A stretch of DNA of 62,089 nucleotides from Ralstonia pickettii (lineage in GTDB: Bacteria > Pseudomonadota > Gammaproteobacteria > Burkholderiales > Burkholderiaceae), in assembly GCF_001699815.1 (NCBI RefSeq), contig NZ_MCGB01000077.1, positions 1 through 62,089 of the forward strand, given 5' to 3'. Every line of letters begins with the position of its first letter. Position 1 is the first letter of the stretch. Below the pieces are notes generated by a model. It was given only the letters and a program-made list of their open reading frames with translations. It had not been told where the DNA came from and searched no databases. Of this stretch, positions 35,249-44,456 are shown in pieces. A program made the position numbers and the translations under genes.

Positions 35249-36312
35249 GCGGCAAGCAGTTCCTTGTTGTTGTCGTTGTTGCCCGTCCTGGGGTGGTCGC
35301 CACCGGTCGCCTGGTCTTCGTAGACCAGACGGTCGGACAGCGCACGCTGCTCGTCGAAGAACGCATTGACGGCGGCCAACTGGGCCGCGGTGTCCTCGAT
35401 GGTGTTCATGCGGTGGCGGAACAGGTTGGCCCCCGCCAACCCGCGCGTGTACCAGGCGATGTGCTTGCGTGCGGTGCGCACGCCGGTGTATTCGCCATAG
35501 AACGCGTAGTGCTCTTCCAGATGCGCGTTCATGATGCCGCGAATCTCTTCCACCTCCGGCGCCGGCAGCAGCGTGCCGGTCTGCAGGAAATGCTCGATCT
35601 CGCGGAACAGCCACGGGCGCCCCTGCGCCGCGCGGCCGATCATGATGGCGTCGGCGCCGGTCACGGCCAGCACGTGCTTGGCCTTGGCCGGCGTGGTGAT
35701 GTCGCCGTTGGCCACCACGGGAATGCGCACCGACGCCTTGACCGCGGCGATGGTGTCGTATTCCGCTTCACCGTGATACAGATCGGCGCGCGTGCGGCCA
35801 TGCACGGTCAGCATGCTGATGCCGGCGTCCTGTGCAATGCGCGCCACGCTCAATGCGTTGCGGTGTTCGCGGTCCCAACCGGTACGGATCTTGAGCGTCA
35901 CGGGCACGCGGTCGCCGACCGCACCCACCACGGCCTCGACAATGCGCTGGACCAGCGGCTCGTTCTGCAGCAGGGCAGAACCAGCGGCCACGTTGCACAC
36001 CTTCTTGGCCGGGCAGCCCATGTTGATGTCGATGATTTGCGCGCCGCGATCGACGTTGTAGCGCGCGGCCTCGGCCATCATCATCGGCTCGGCGCCGGCA
36101 ATCTGCACGGCGATCGGCTCGACCTCGCCCGTGTGGTTGGCGCGCCGCATGGTCTTCTCGCTTTTCCAGAGCTGCGCGTTGGACGCGACCATCTCGGACA
36201 CGGCATAGCCCGCGCCCAGCCGCTTGCAGAGCTGCCGGAACGGGCGATCCGTCACACCCGCCATGGGAGCGACGAACAGGTTGTTGCGAAGGGTATGCGG
36301 TCCGATCTGCAA
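35245..36312 (-). CDS. dusB: tRNA-dihydrouridine synthase B
   Basis: 355-residue FMN enzyme that reduces uridine in the tRNA D-loop. TIM-barrel landmarks: NNLFVAPMAGVTDRPFR, catalytic Cys in INMGCPAKKVCNVAAGSALL, KIRTGWD, HGRTRADLYHGEAEYD, and IGRAAQGRPWLF. The C-terminal helical domain runs to about 320; the last 20 residues (TGGDHPRTGNNDNNKELLAA) are an extra polar tail. First gene of dusB-fis; about 195 bases without a visible gene separate it from dadA. Confidence 0.94.
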   Translation of the reverse strand: MQIGPHTLRNNLFVAPMAGVTDRPFRQLCKRLGAGYAVSEMVASNAQLWKSEKTMRRANHTGEVEPIAVQIAGAEPMMMAEAARYNVDRGAQIIDINMGCPAKKVCNVAAGSALLQNEPLVQRIVEAVVGAVGDRVPVTLKIRTGWDREHRNALSVARIAQDAGISMLTVHGRTRADLYHGEAEYDTIAAVKASVRIPVVANGDITTPAKAKHVLAVTGADAIMIGRAAQGRPWLFREIEHFLQTGTLLPAPEVEEIRGIMNAHLEEHYAFYGEYTGVRTARKHIAWYTRGLAGANLFRHRMNTIEDTAAQLAAVNAFFDEQRALSDRLVYEDQATGGDHPRTGNNDNNKELLAA

Positions 36313-36507
36313 GGCTGTCGAGGAAGACGCGGCTGAAAGAAACGAAAAATCACCCCTTCCGCCCAGAGTCGAATGATGATCGGGCGGAGCGACGGGAGTG
36401 AAAAATGCGAGGACGGGATTTTACCGCCAAACCGCCGGATTGCCTAAATGTTGTGCACAAACTATGCGGCAGTGCGGTCGGCGGCCGGGTTCTTGCCGTG
36501 GCTGGCG

Positions 36508-37791
36508 CTAGCGGAACCGTTGCAGGCCGTAGGGGCGGCCGTCGATGAAAGGCGTGCGCTCGCTGACCAGATCGGCGATGAGTCGGGCGGTGCCTGGCGC
36601 GCCTGTCATGCCCAGGTGGCCGTGCCCGAACGCGAAGAACACGTTGCGGTAGCGCTCCGAGCGGTCGATCACGGGCAGGCTGTCGGGTAGAGAGGGCCGA
36701 TGGCCCATCCATTGGCTGTCGTCCGTAAAGCCGAGGCCGGGGAAGAGCTGCTGGCCCTGTCGCATGAGGATGCGGGCGCGGCGGTAGTCGGGCGCAGCGT
36801 CCAACCCGCCGATCTCCACGGTGCCGGCAATGCGCAGGCCGCCTTCCATGGGCGTCGCGATGAACTTGCGCTCGCAATCCATGATTGGCCGTGAAGGCTG
36901 CACGCTGGGCGCGCGCAGCGTGGCGTGATAGCCGCGTTCCGTGTTGAGCGGAATGCGGATGCTGGTGAGCTTTGCGCCCAGCCGCATCGACCACGCACCC
37001 GCGCACAGCACCAGCTTCGACACGGGCAGCGTGCCGCAATCGGTGTGCAGCCGCGTCGGGCCGCCGTAGTCGCTTCGGCCGAATTCCACGTCCAGCACCT
37101 TGCGGCGCAGGAAGGTGCCGCCCGCTGCGGCAAAGTTGGCCGCCAGCGTCTTGACCAGACGTTCCGGGTTGACCGTGAAGCCGTTGTCGGGCAGCAGCAG
37201 GCCGGATTGGATGTCGGCGGCCAGTGCGGGCTCGAGTTCGCGCGCTTCGCCGGCGCTCAGGGCTTGCGAGCGCACGCCGGTGGCATCGCGAATGGACTGC
37301 GCCAGCACATCGCCCGACGAGCGCGCCAGCGTGCGCCACACATACAGATGGCCCGTCTGACGGATCAGGCCGTCATATTGCGCGGCGTCGAGCAGGTTTC
37401 GATAACCGGGAAAGGTCGCGCTGAAGAGACTCGCCAGCGGCTGCGCCGTCGCACGGGCCTGCGTCTCGTTGCCCGCAAACACCCATTGCAGCAGCCAGGG
37501 CAGCGCGCGCGGCAGATAGTGCCAACGTACCGTCAGCGGGCCCATTGGATCGGCCAGCCATTTGGGCACCTGCTTCAGCATGCCCGGTAGCGCCATCGGC
37601 ACGACCGACGCCACGCTCAGGCAGCCGGCGTTGCCGAACGAGCAGCCTTCGCCAATGCCGGCCTGATCGAGCAGCGTGACCTGGTGGCCATCCCGTTGCA
37701 ATTGCAGTGCGCACGCCGTGCCGACAATGCCGGCGCCCACCACGGTGATCTGCTGGCGGTCGCCTGCAGCGCCTACCTCGGCACACGCCAT
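36508..37791 (-). CDS. dadA: D-amino acid dehydrogenase / FAD-dependent oxidoreductase
   Basis: 427 residues. FAD-binding ITVVGAGIVGTACALQLQRDG near 15, LLDQAGIGEGCSFGNAGCLS, and the DadA landmarks GNAGCLSVASVVP and FAFGHGHLGMTGAPGTARL. Oxidises D-amino acids, passing electrons to the respiratory chain. No alanine racemase gene adjoins it, so D-alanine use in L-alanine breakdown is not implied; related enzymes act on other D-amino acids. It starts 3 bases after the ubiH stop and is probably co-transcribed with pepP-ubiH. Confidence 0.85.
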   Translation of the reverse strand: MACAEVGAAGDRQQITVVGAGIVGTACALQLQRDGHQVTLLDQAGIGEGCSFGNAGCLSVASVVPMALPGMLKQVPKWLADPMGPLTVRWHYLPRALPWLLQWVFAGNETQARATAQPLASLFSATFPGYRNLLDAAQYDGLIRQTGHLYVWRTLARSSGDVLAQSIRDATGVRSQALSAGEARELEPALAADIQSGLLLPDNGFTVNPERLVKTLAANFAAAGGTFLRRKVLDVEFGRSDYGGPTRLHTDCGTLPVSKLVLCAGAWSMRLGAKLTSIRIPLNTERGYHATLRAPSVQPSRPIMDCERKFIATPMEGGLRIAGTVEIGGLDAAPDYRRARILMRQGQQLFPGLGFTDDSQWMGHRPSLPDSLPVIDRSERYRNVFFAFGHGHLGMTGAPGTARLIADLVSERTPFIDGRPYGLQRFR

Positions 37792-37794
37792 CCG

Positions 37795-39030
37795 TTAGCC
37801 TCGCTGCCCGAACATCATCTGCCGGGCGAGCCCATGCTTGAGCGGCGGCAGGCATTCCAGCAGCGTGAGCGCGGCGCCGCGCAGGTGGCCAAACGACCGG
37901 CCCGGCACGGCAAACGCGCGCGGCAGCAAATCGGTCAGGCCGATGGTGACGGCGCGGTCAAATGCGCGTTCGCGGGCGAAACGGGCGAGGGTGGCCGCCG
38001 TTGCCCCATCCCGAAGCGCGCGTGCCATTTCGAACGCATCGCGCAGGCCGAGGTTGAAGCCCTGGCCCGCCACCGGGTGGATCGTCTGGGCGGCATTGCC
38101 GATGGCGGCGACGCGGCGGTCGACCGGAATGCGCTGGGCGTGCAGCCCGAGCGCGAACGTATGGCGCGGGCTGGCGTGCGTGAAGCGGCCCATGCGCTCG
38201 CCAAAGGCAGCGCCCAGTTCGGCGAGGAAGGCGTCGTCGGGCAACGCTGCGCGTCGGCGCGCTTCGTCGGGCGCGCAGCACCAGACAAGGGCGTAGCCGG
38301 GACCTTGCGCGTCATCCTGCGGCAGCAATGCGAGCGGGCCTTCGGGCGTGAAACGCTCCCATGCCCAGCCTTCGAGCGGGGCGCTGCAGCGCACGTGCGC
38401 GACGATGGCGGTCTGGCCGTAATCGCGCCGGCGCGCCTGGGCGATGCCGCGTTGCTGCTTGCGTGCGTCGTCGAACAACCCGCCTTCGGCCTGGATGACG
38501 ACTTCGGTTTCGATGGCCAGCGGATGGCGCCCTTCGCGCAGCGCCCGCACGCGTGCCGGGGCGACCGTACCGTCGGCGCGCGGCAGTTGTTCGACGCGCT
38601 CCACGGGCGTGTGGTCATAGCGGGTGAGGCGCCCCGGGTGACGCTCCATCTGCGTGTCGAGGGCGGCGTTGAGCGCGGCGCTCAGGTCGCCGTATTGCAC
38701 GACGTGTCCGAGCGCGGGGACGTCGTAGTCTTCACGGCGGATATGCGCCTGCCCGAAGTGGCCGCGTTGCGAGACGTGGATGTGCGTGATGGGCGTGGCG
38801 CGCGTGGGCCAGCCGCCAATCTCCTGCAGCAGCACGCGCGAGCCATGAGACAGCGCCAGCGCGCGCGGGTCTCGCGCGGCGGCTTCGGCGTCGCGCGCAT
38901 CGAACAGGGCGATGCGCCAGTCGGTGTCGCGCAGCAACCAGTTGGCCAGCGCCAGCCCGACGGGCCCGGCGCCAACGATGGCCACGTCGAAGTCCGGTGC
39001 GGCGCTGCTCGCTGTGATGCTGTCGGTCAT
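37795..39030 (-). CDS. ubiH: UbiH/UbiF/VisC-type FAD-dependent hydroxylase
   Basis: 411 residues. Flavin monooxygenase of ubiquinone synthesis. FAD motif VAIVGAGPVGLALANWLL near 17, DPRALALSHGSRVLL (the second conserved motif), and the GD-like motif AAIGNAAQTIHPVAGQGFNL with the R-x-x-x-x family spacing. Whether it acts at C6 (UbiH) or another ring position cannot be read. ATG at 39030 overlaps the pepP stop (ATGA), a common pepP-ubiH arrangement. Confidence 0.87.
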   Translation of the reverse strand: MTDSITASSAAPDFDVAIVGAGPVGLALANWLLRDTDWRIALFDARDAEAAARDPRALALSHGSRVLLQEIGGWPTRATPITHIHVSQRGHFGQAHIRREDYDVPALGHVVQYGDLSAALNAALDTQMERHPGRLTRYDHTPVERVEQLPRADGTVAPARVRALREGRHPLAIETEVVIQAEGGLFDDARKQQRGIAQARRRDYGQTAIVAHVRCSAPLEGWAWERFTPEGPLALLPQDDAQGPGYALVWCCAPDEARRRAALPDDAFLAELGAAFGERMGRFTHASPRHTFALGLHAQRIPVDRRVAAIGNAAQTIHPVAGQGFNLGLRDAFEMARALRDGATAATLARFARERAFDRAVTIGLTDLLPRAFAVPGRSFGHLRGAALTLLECLPPLKHGLARQMMFGQRG

Positions 39031-40406
39031 GCCTGGCCCCGCATCACCAGTTCGATTTCGTCCGGGGCTACGGGCACGTCGCGCGTGATGATTTCGCAGC
39101 CTTCGGGCGTGACGATGGCGTCGTCTTCAATGCGGATGCCGATGTGCCAGTACTGTTCCGGCACGCCGGGCGCGGGGCGCACGTAGATGCCGGGTTCGAC
39201 GGTCAGCACCATGCCGGCTTCCAGCGGGCGCCACGGGCGTTCGCCTTCAGCCGGAGCAGCGGTGCCGGGCGTGCGGTATTCGCCCACATCGTGCACGTCC
39301 ATGCCGAGCCAATGGCCGGTGCGGTGCATGTAGAACTGGCGGTATTGGCCGCCGGCGATCACGTCGTCGAGCGTGCCGACCTTGTCGGCGTCGAGCAGGC
39401 CGGTGTCGAGCATGCCTTGCGCCAGCACGCGCGTGGCGGCATCGTGCGGCACGTTGTAAGGCACGCCGGGGCGCGTCTCGGCAAGGGCGGCTTCCTGCGC
39501 GGCCACCACCAGCGCATACAGCTCGCGTTGCGGGCCGGTGAAGCGGCCATTGACCGGGAACGTGCGGGTGATGTCTGACGCGTAGCCATCCAGCTCACAG
39601 CCGGCATCGATCAGGCAGAGATCGCCGTCGCGCAGTTCTGCGTTGCCGGCGCGGTAGTGCAGTACGCACGCGTTCGGGCCCGTCGCCACGATGGAGTTAT
39701 AGGCAACGCTTTGCGCACCGTGGCGGCGGAATTCATATAGCAGCTCCGCTTCGAGATGGTATTCACGCAGCCCGGCACGCGACGCCTGCATGGCGCGCAC
39801 GTGCGCTCCGGCGGAAATGCGTCCGGCACGGCGCATGATGTCGAGTTCGCTTGCGTCCTTGAACAGCCGCATCTCATCGAGGATGGCGCGCACGTCCAGC
39901 GCCTGGTGCGGCGACGACACCCCCGCGCGGCCTTGCATGCGCACTGCATCGAGCCAGCGGCGCATGCGGCGGTCGAACGCGCTGCTCTCGGCCAGCGGAC
40001 ATGCCACGGCGGCGGCGTTGGCGAGCAGCTTTGGCAACGTCGCATCGATCTCTTCCACCGAGTGCGCCTCATCCAGGCCGAAGGCGTCCTTCGCTGCTTC
40101 GGGGCCGAAGCGGAAGCCGTCCCAGATTTCACGCTCTTCGTGCTTCGGGCGGCAGAACAGCACGCTGCGCGCCGGTGCGCTGCCTGCGGGTACCACGATG
40201 GCGAGTACCGCTTCGGGCTCGGTGAAGCCGGTCAGGTAATAGAAGTAGCTGTCGTGCCGGTAGGGATAATCGCTGTCGCGGTTGCGCATCGCCTCGGGCG
40301 CGGTCGGCACGATGGCGACCCCGCCACCCGCCGCGCGCAGCCACTGCACGATGCGCTCGCGGCGCTGGCGATAGGTCTGGAGGAAAGCGAGTTCGGTGGC
40401 GGACAT
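39027..40406 (-). CDS. pepP: Xaa-Pro aminopeptidase
   Basis: 459 residues, cytoplasmic metallopeptidase that removes N-terminal residues before proline. The N-terminal AMP_N domain shows RNRDSDYPYRHDSYFYYLTGF. The pita-bread domain has the metal ligands: two Asp in DAGCELDGYASDITRTFP, His in HRTGHWLGMDVHD, Glu in LTVEPGIYV and IRIEDDAIVT. The frame continues to 40487, but the ATG at 40406 (MSATELAFLQTYRQRRE) begins the family sequence. Confidence 0.93.
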   Translation of the reverse strand: MSATELAFLQTYRQRRERIVQWLRAAGGGVAIVPTAPEAMRNRDSDYPYRHDSYFYYLTGFTEPEAVLAIVVPAGSAPARSVLFCRPKHEEREIWDGFRFGPEAAKDAFGLDEAHSVEEIDATLPKLLANAAAVACPLAESSAFDRRMRRWLDAVRMQGRAGVSSPHQALDVRAILDEMRLFKDASELDIMRRAGRISAGAHVRAMQASRAGLREYHLEAELLYEFRRHGAQSVAYNSIVATGPNACVLHYRAGNAELRDGDLCLIDAGCELDGYASDITRTFPVNGRFTGPQRELYALVVAAQEAALAETRPGVPYNVPHDAATRVLAQGMLDTGLLDADKVGTLDDVIAGGQYRQFYMHRTGHWLGMDVHDVGEYRTPGTAAPAEGERPWRPLEAGMVLTVEPGIYVRPAPGVPEQYWHIGIRIEDDAIVTPEGCEIITRDVPVAPDEIELVMRGQA

Positions 40407-40632
40407 GTCGTGTTTTCCAGCAGCAGAAAGGATGTGTCGATTGTAACGCCGCGCCTGGCGGTCATTCAGGGAGGGGCATTGCCACATCCAAAAGGAGACT
40501 TGTGCGGTGCGGACGGCTTCTCCTAAAGTCCCGGGCGGCGCCCCCCGTTAAGACTGACCTGTTTTGCATCCCGGTTGCGACCTCCGCCTGCCGTGGATTG
40601 GCCGCATTGGATCGGCCTGCCCAGGAGAACCG

Positions 40633-42690
40633 ATGCTCGCCAGCAGTTACAACCCTCTTCTCGTCCTGCTTTCCCTCTTTGTGGCCATCCTGGCGTCGTA
40701 TACGGCGCTGGATATGGCCGGACGGGTCGTCACCGCACAAGGCCGCGCAGCGTTGTGGTGGCTTATCGGCGGCGCGTCGGCCATGGGGCTGGGCATCTGG
40801 TCGATGCACTTTGTCGGCATGCTGGCGCTGAACCTGCCGATCCCGGTTGGATATGACGTGGGCATCACGCTTGCCTCACTCGCCATCGGCATTGGGGCGT
40901 CGACGTTTGCGTTGTGGCTGGTCAGCCGGCGTGAACTGCCTTGGCCGCGCCTGGTAGGCGGAGCGCTGCTCATGGGGGCCGGCGTGGCGGGCATGCACTA
41001 CACGGGCATGGCCGCGCTGCGCATGAATCCGGGCATTCAATACAACCCCGGCAGATTTGGGGTGTCGGTCGTGATTGCCGTGCTGGCATCGGGCGTTGCG
41101 CTGTGGATCGCATTCCGCCTGCGGCGGCAGTCGCGGCGCGTCCGTGCGCTGCGTGCCGGTTCAGCGGTGGTGATGGGCGTGGCCATTGTCGGCATGCACT
41201 ACACGGGCATGTCGGCGGCGGCGTTTCCATTGGGCAGCGTGTGTGGCGCTGCGCATACCGGCGCGAGTGCCGAATGGCTGGCGCTGGTCATCATCATCGT
41301 CACGCTGGCGGTGCTGGCTATCGCGCTCATCATCTCGGTGCTCGACTTGCGCATGGAGGCACGCACCGCCTTGCTGGCGAACTCGCTGGCCGCGGCCAAC
41401 AAGGAGCTGGCCTACCTGGCGCTGCACGACAACCTGACCAAACTTTCCAACCGCGTGCTGCTGGAAGACCGTCTGACCCAGGCGATCCGCACCGCCGAAC
41501 GTGAGAAGCACCGCTTCGCGCTCATGTTCATGGACCTCGATGGCTTCAAGGCCGTCAACGATGTCTATGGCCACCATGTGGGTGACCTGCTGCTGATCGA
41601 CGTTGCCCAGCGCATCGGTGCGCGGGTGCGCCAGCAGGACACCGTGGCGCGTGTCGGCGGCGACGAATTCGTGGTTCTCGCCTATGTGGACGATCCGGAA
41701 GACGCCGGCACCCTGGCCAACGCGCTGCTAGAAGTGGTGCGCGAGCCCTTCATGGCCGGCGGTCACGAGCTGCGCGTCTCCACCAGCATCGGCATCGCGA
41801 TCTACCCTGGCGACGGCGGCAACCAGCACGACCTGCTGACCAATGCCGATGCGGCGATGTACCACGCAAAGGGCCTGGGCCGGAACGCCTATAGCTTTTT
41901 TGAGCCATCGATGAACGCCGACGTGCATCAGCAGTTGCAGCTTGTGCAAGACCTGCGACGCGCGGTCGAGCGGCACGAACTCGTGCTGCATTACCAGCCG
42001 AAATTCAACGCGCCCAACGGGCCGATCATGGGCGTCGAGGCGCTGGTGCGCTGGCAGCATCCGCAGCGCGGTCTGGTGCCCGCCGATGAATTCATCCCGC
42101 TGGCCGAAAAGACCGGCCTGATCGTGCCGCTGGGCGCGTGGGTGTTGGACGAAGCCTGTCGCCAGATGGCGCAATGGCAACGCGAGGGGCACAGCGGCTG
42201 GAGCGTCGCCGTGAATCTCTCCGCGCTGCAGTTCGGCCATGCCGCACTCATCGACAGCGTGCGCGATACGCTCGCGCGCCACGCGCTGGACCCGCGCAGC
42301 CTGACGCTGGAGATTACGGAGTCGACGGCCATGCGCGACGTCGATGCGAGCCTGCAGATCCTGCAGCGGCTCGACGCGATGGGCGTGCGGATTTCGATCG
42401 ACGATTTCGGCACCGGCTATTCCAGCCTGCTGTATCTCAAGCGGTTGCCCGCCAGCGAGCTGAAAATCGACCGCGGCTTCGTGCGCGACCTGGCGCACGA
42501 CACGGAAGACGCGGCCATCGTCTCGGCCATCGTGGCGCTGGGCCAGACGCTGAACCTGCGCATCGTCGCAGAGGGTGTGGAGACGGCCGAGCAGCAGGCG
42601 TTTCTCACGCGGCTCGGTTGTCACTCGCTGCAGGGCTACCTGCTGGGCCGCCCGATGACGGCGGAATCGTTGTCCGCCGCGATGGCGTAA
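40633..42690 (+). CDS. MHYT-GGDEF-EAL sensor protein (cyclic-di-GMP turnover)
   Basis: 685 residues. Seven or so membrane helices at about 5-245 carry three MHYT-type motifs (MHFVGM at 58, MHYTGM at 121 and 188), thought to bind metal and sense a gas such as oxygen or NO. The GGDEF domain is intact (GGDEF at 342-346) with an I-site RQQD five residues upstream. The EAL domain is intact at 469-471 (VEALVRWQHP), with DDFGTGYSSLLYL and EGVET. Both synthesis and breakdown of c-di-GMP are possible. AGGAG before the ATG at 40633 sets the start; a longer frame begins at 40564. It ends four bases from the convergent murU gene, with no terminator seen. Confidence 0.93.
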   Translation: MLASSYNPLLVLLSLFVAILASYTALDMAGRVVTAQGRAALWWLIGGASAMGLGIWSMHFVGMLALNLPIPVGYDVGITLASLAIGIGASTFALWLVSRRELPWPRLVGGALLMGAGVAGMHYTGMAALRMNPGIQYNPGRFGVSVVIAVLASGVALWIAFRLRRQSRRVRALRAGSAVVMGVAIVGMHYTGMSAAAFPLGSVCGAAHTGASAEWLALVIIIVTLAVLAIALIISVLDLRMEARTALLANSLAAANKELAYLALHDNLTKLSNRVLLEDRLTQAIRTAEREKHRFALMFMDLDGFKAVNDVYGHHVGDLLLIDVAQRIGARVRQQDTVARVGGDEFVVLAYVDDPEDAGTLANALLEVVREPFMAGGHELRVSTSIGIAIYPGDGGNQHDLLTNADAAMYHAKGLGRNAYSFFEPSMNADVHQQLQLVQDLRRAVERHELVLHYQPKFNAPNGPIMGVEALVRWQHPQRGLVPADEFIPLAEKTGLIVPLGAWVLDEACRQMAQWQREGHSGWSVAVNLSALQFGHAALIDSVRDTLARHALDPRSLTLEITESTAMRDVDASLQILQRLDAMGVRISIDDFGTGYSSLLYLKRLPASELKIDRGFVRDLAHDTEDAAIVSAIVALGQTLNLRIVAEGVETAEQQAFLTRLGCHSLQGYLLGRPMTAESLSAAMA

Positions 42691-42694
42691 GCGC

Positions 42695-43408
42695 CTAGCG
42701 CACCGCGAGTTCTGCGTCGAGTGCGGCCAGCTGGGCCGGCGTTCCGACGTTTTCCCAGCGACCGTCGAAGCGCTCGCCCGTAGCGCGGCCTTCGGCGATG
42801 GCCTGGTGGTACAGCGGCGTCATCGCCAGCCGCGTGCCGGGCGCGATGCTGGCAAACAGGCGCGTGTCGTACAAGCCGATGTTGCCGAACGTGAGCCGCT
42901 CGGTGCCGTCGGCGTGGAGCACGCCTTCGTTATCCAGCGCGAAATCGCCGCGCAGGTGGTACGGCGGGTTCGGCACCATCACCAGGTGCATGCTGGGTGC
43001 CGCTTGCGCGGCCATTGCGGGCGCCCGGTCACGCAGCAAGGCGTAGTCGTAATCGCAGAACACATCGCCGCTGACGGCGATGAATACGCTGTGGCCCTCG
43101 CCGGCATGCAGCAGCGACATGGCCTGCGCGACCCCGCCTGCCGTTTCCAGTGCCTGCCCTTCCGGCGAATACGCGAGGCGCACGCCCCACGCACTGCCAT
43201 CTCCCAGCGCGGCTTCGATCTGCGCGCCCAGCCATGCGTGGTTGATGACGATGTCGCGCACGCCGGCCGCAGCCAGGCGCTCGATCTGCCAGACGATCAG
43301 CGGTTTGCCGCCCACGGTGAGCAGCGGCTTGGGCGTGTGGTCCGTCAGCGGACGCATGCGGTCGCCGCGGCCCGCCGCAAAAATCATGGCGCGCGTGGTC
43401 GAATTCAA
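42695..43408 (-). CDS. murU: N-acetylmuramate-1-phosphate uridylyltransferase
   Basis: 237 residues from the TTG at 43408, or 230 from the ATG at 43387. Nucleotidyltransferase with AMIFAAGRGDRMRPLTDHTP and Lys27, SGDVFCDYDY (metal Asp) and RWENVGTPAQLAALD. The pairing with an AmgK-type kinase three genes upstream supports MurU: it makes UDP-MurNAc from MurNAc-1-P, bypassing fosfomycin-sensitive MurA. The TTG start overlaps the azlD stop as TTGA and restores the short N-terminal lead that related proteins have; it is preferred for that reason. Mannose-1-P guanylyltransferase is an alternative label. Confidence 0.87.
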   Translation of the reverse strand: MNSTTRAMIFAAGRGDRMRPLTDHTPKPLLTVGGKPLIVWQIERLAAAGVRDIVINHAWLGAQIEAALGDGSAWGVRLAYSPEGQALETAGGVAQAMSLLHAGEGHSVFIAVSGDVFCDYDYALLRDRAPAMAAQAAPSMHLVMVPNPPYHLRGDFALDNEGVLHADGTERLTFGNIGLYDTRLFASIAPGTRLAMTPLYHQAIAEGRATGERFDGRWENVGTPAQLAALDAELAVR

Positions 43409-43731
43409 GCCATCACCTTCATGAGAATCAGCAGCACAGCCATGCCGCCGACGATGGTCCACATCGCGCTCTTCGTCACCCGTGCGATGACGATGGCGAC
43501 GATGCCGGCAAGCAGGCGCGGGTTGTCGACCGACACCGCGAGCGCGCCGTCGCGCATCAGCAGGTCGGGCGCGATGAGCGCGGTCAGCATCGCGGCCGGC
43601 ACGTAGGGCAGGGAGTTGCGGAACCACGTCGGCAGGTTCATGCGCCCTTCCAGCGCGATGAACGATAGGCGGATCAGGTAGGTCGCCGCGCCGGCAATCA
43701 GCAGCACGCCGAAGAGGATCAGGGCTTTCAT
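43405..43731 (-). CDS. azlD: AzlD family branched-chain amino acid transport subunit
   Basis: 108 residues, about four membrane helices (LILFGVLLIAGAATYLIRL; SLPYVPAAMLTALIAPDLL). Small partner of AzlC in export of branched-chain amino acids such as valine. The start overlaps the azlC stop (ATGA) and the stop overlaps the murU start, so it is translationally linked on both sides. Confidence 0.88.
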   Translation of the reverse strand: MKALILFGVLLIAGAATYLIRLSFIALEGRMNLPTWFRNSLPYVPAAMLTALIAPDLLMRDGALAVSVDNPRLLAGIVAIVIARVTKSAMWTIVGGMAVLLILMKVMA

Positions 43732-44456
43732 GCGGCAGCCCCCTTGTCGGACGGCCGGGCAAGCAAGCGCTCAACCAGCGCACCGACGGCAATGCCCACG
43801 CACGCCGCGCTCATCAGCCCGAGCTTGTGCGGCCAGCCCGTCCACGCCACGGCCAGCGCGGCGCCCGCCAACGCTGCAGCGAGTTGTGCGCGCGTGCGCA
43901 GTGCCGGCACCACGATGGCGATGAACGTCAGCGGCAGGAAGAAATCGAGCGGCCACGAGGTCGGCACCTGCGCGCCCAGCACCACGCCGACGATCGTCGA
44001 CGCCTGCCAGCTCGACCACAGCGCCACGCCAGCGCCGAGGAAATACCAATGGCGATAGGCAGCTTCCGCGCTACCGGCCTGCGCGGTGACAACGCGGCGG
44101 TTCATGGCGGCGAAGGCCTCGTCGGTCAGCAGATAGGCGATCAGCCATTTCCAGCGGCGCGGCAGGTGCGCCAGCGCCGGCGCAATGCTGGCCGAATACA
44201 GCGCGTGCCGCAGATTCACCATCGAGACCGTCGCCGCAATCACCAGCGCGGGCGCGCCACCGGCCCACAACTGCACGAGGATCATCTGCGAGGCGCCACC
44301 GAAAACGATGGCGCTCATCGCCACGGCAAGCCACGCGGGCATGCCGGCCGACGTGGCGAGCACGCCGTAGATCAGGCCGAACGGCACCACGCCCAGCAGC
44401 ATGGGCGCGAGCGCCAGCATGCCGGCGCGAAACTCAACGGCGCGGGGGGAAACCAT
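43728..44456 (-). CDS. azlC: AzlC family branched-chain amino acid exporter
   Basis: 242 residues with several membrane helices. FRAGMLALAPMLLGVVPFGLIYG, FGGASQMILVQLWAGGAPALVIA and VNLRHALYSASIAPAL are the family's hallmark segments. Works with AzlD. The ATG at 44456 shares one base with the amgK stop (TGATG). The frame is open further upstream but only inside amgK. Confidence 0.9.
   Translation of the reverse strand: MVSPRAVEFRAGMLALAPMLLGVVPFGLIYGVLATSAGMPAWLAVAMSAIVFGGASQMILVQLWAGGAPALVIAATVSMVNLRHALYSASIAPALAHLPRRWKWLIAYLLTDEAFAAMNRRVVTAQAGSAEAAYRHWYFLGAGVALWSSWQASTIVGVVLGAQVPTSWPLDFFLPLTFIAIVVPALRTRAQLAAALAGAALAVAWTGWPHKLGLMSAACVGIAVGALVERLLARPSDKGAAA

Noticed and set aside
40407-40487. 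N-terminal extension of pepP to 40487.
   Set aside because: The added residues do not resemble the aminopeptidase family, which starts near the ATG at 40406.
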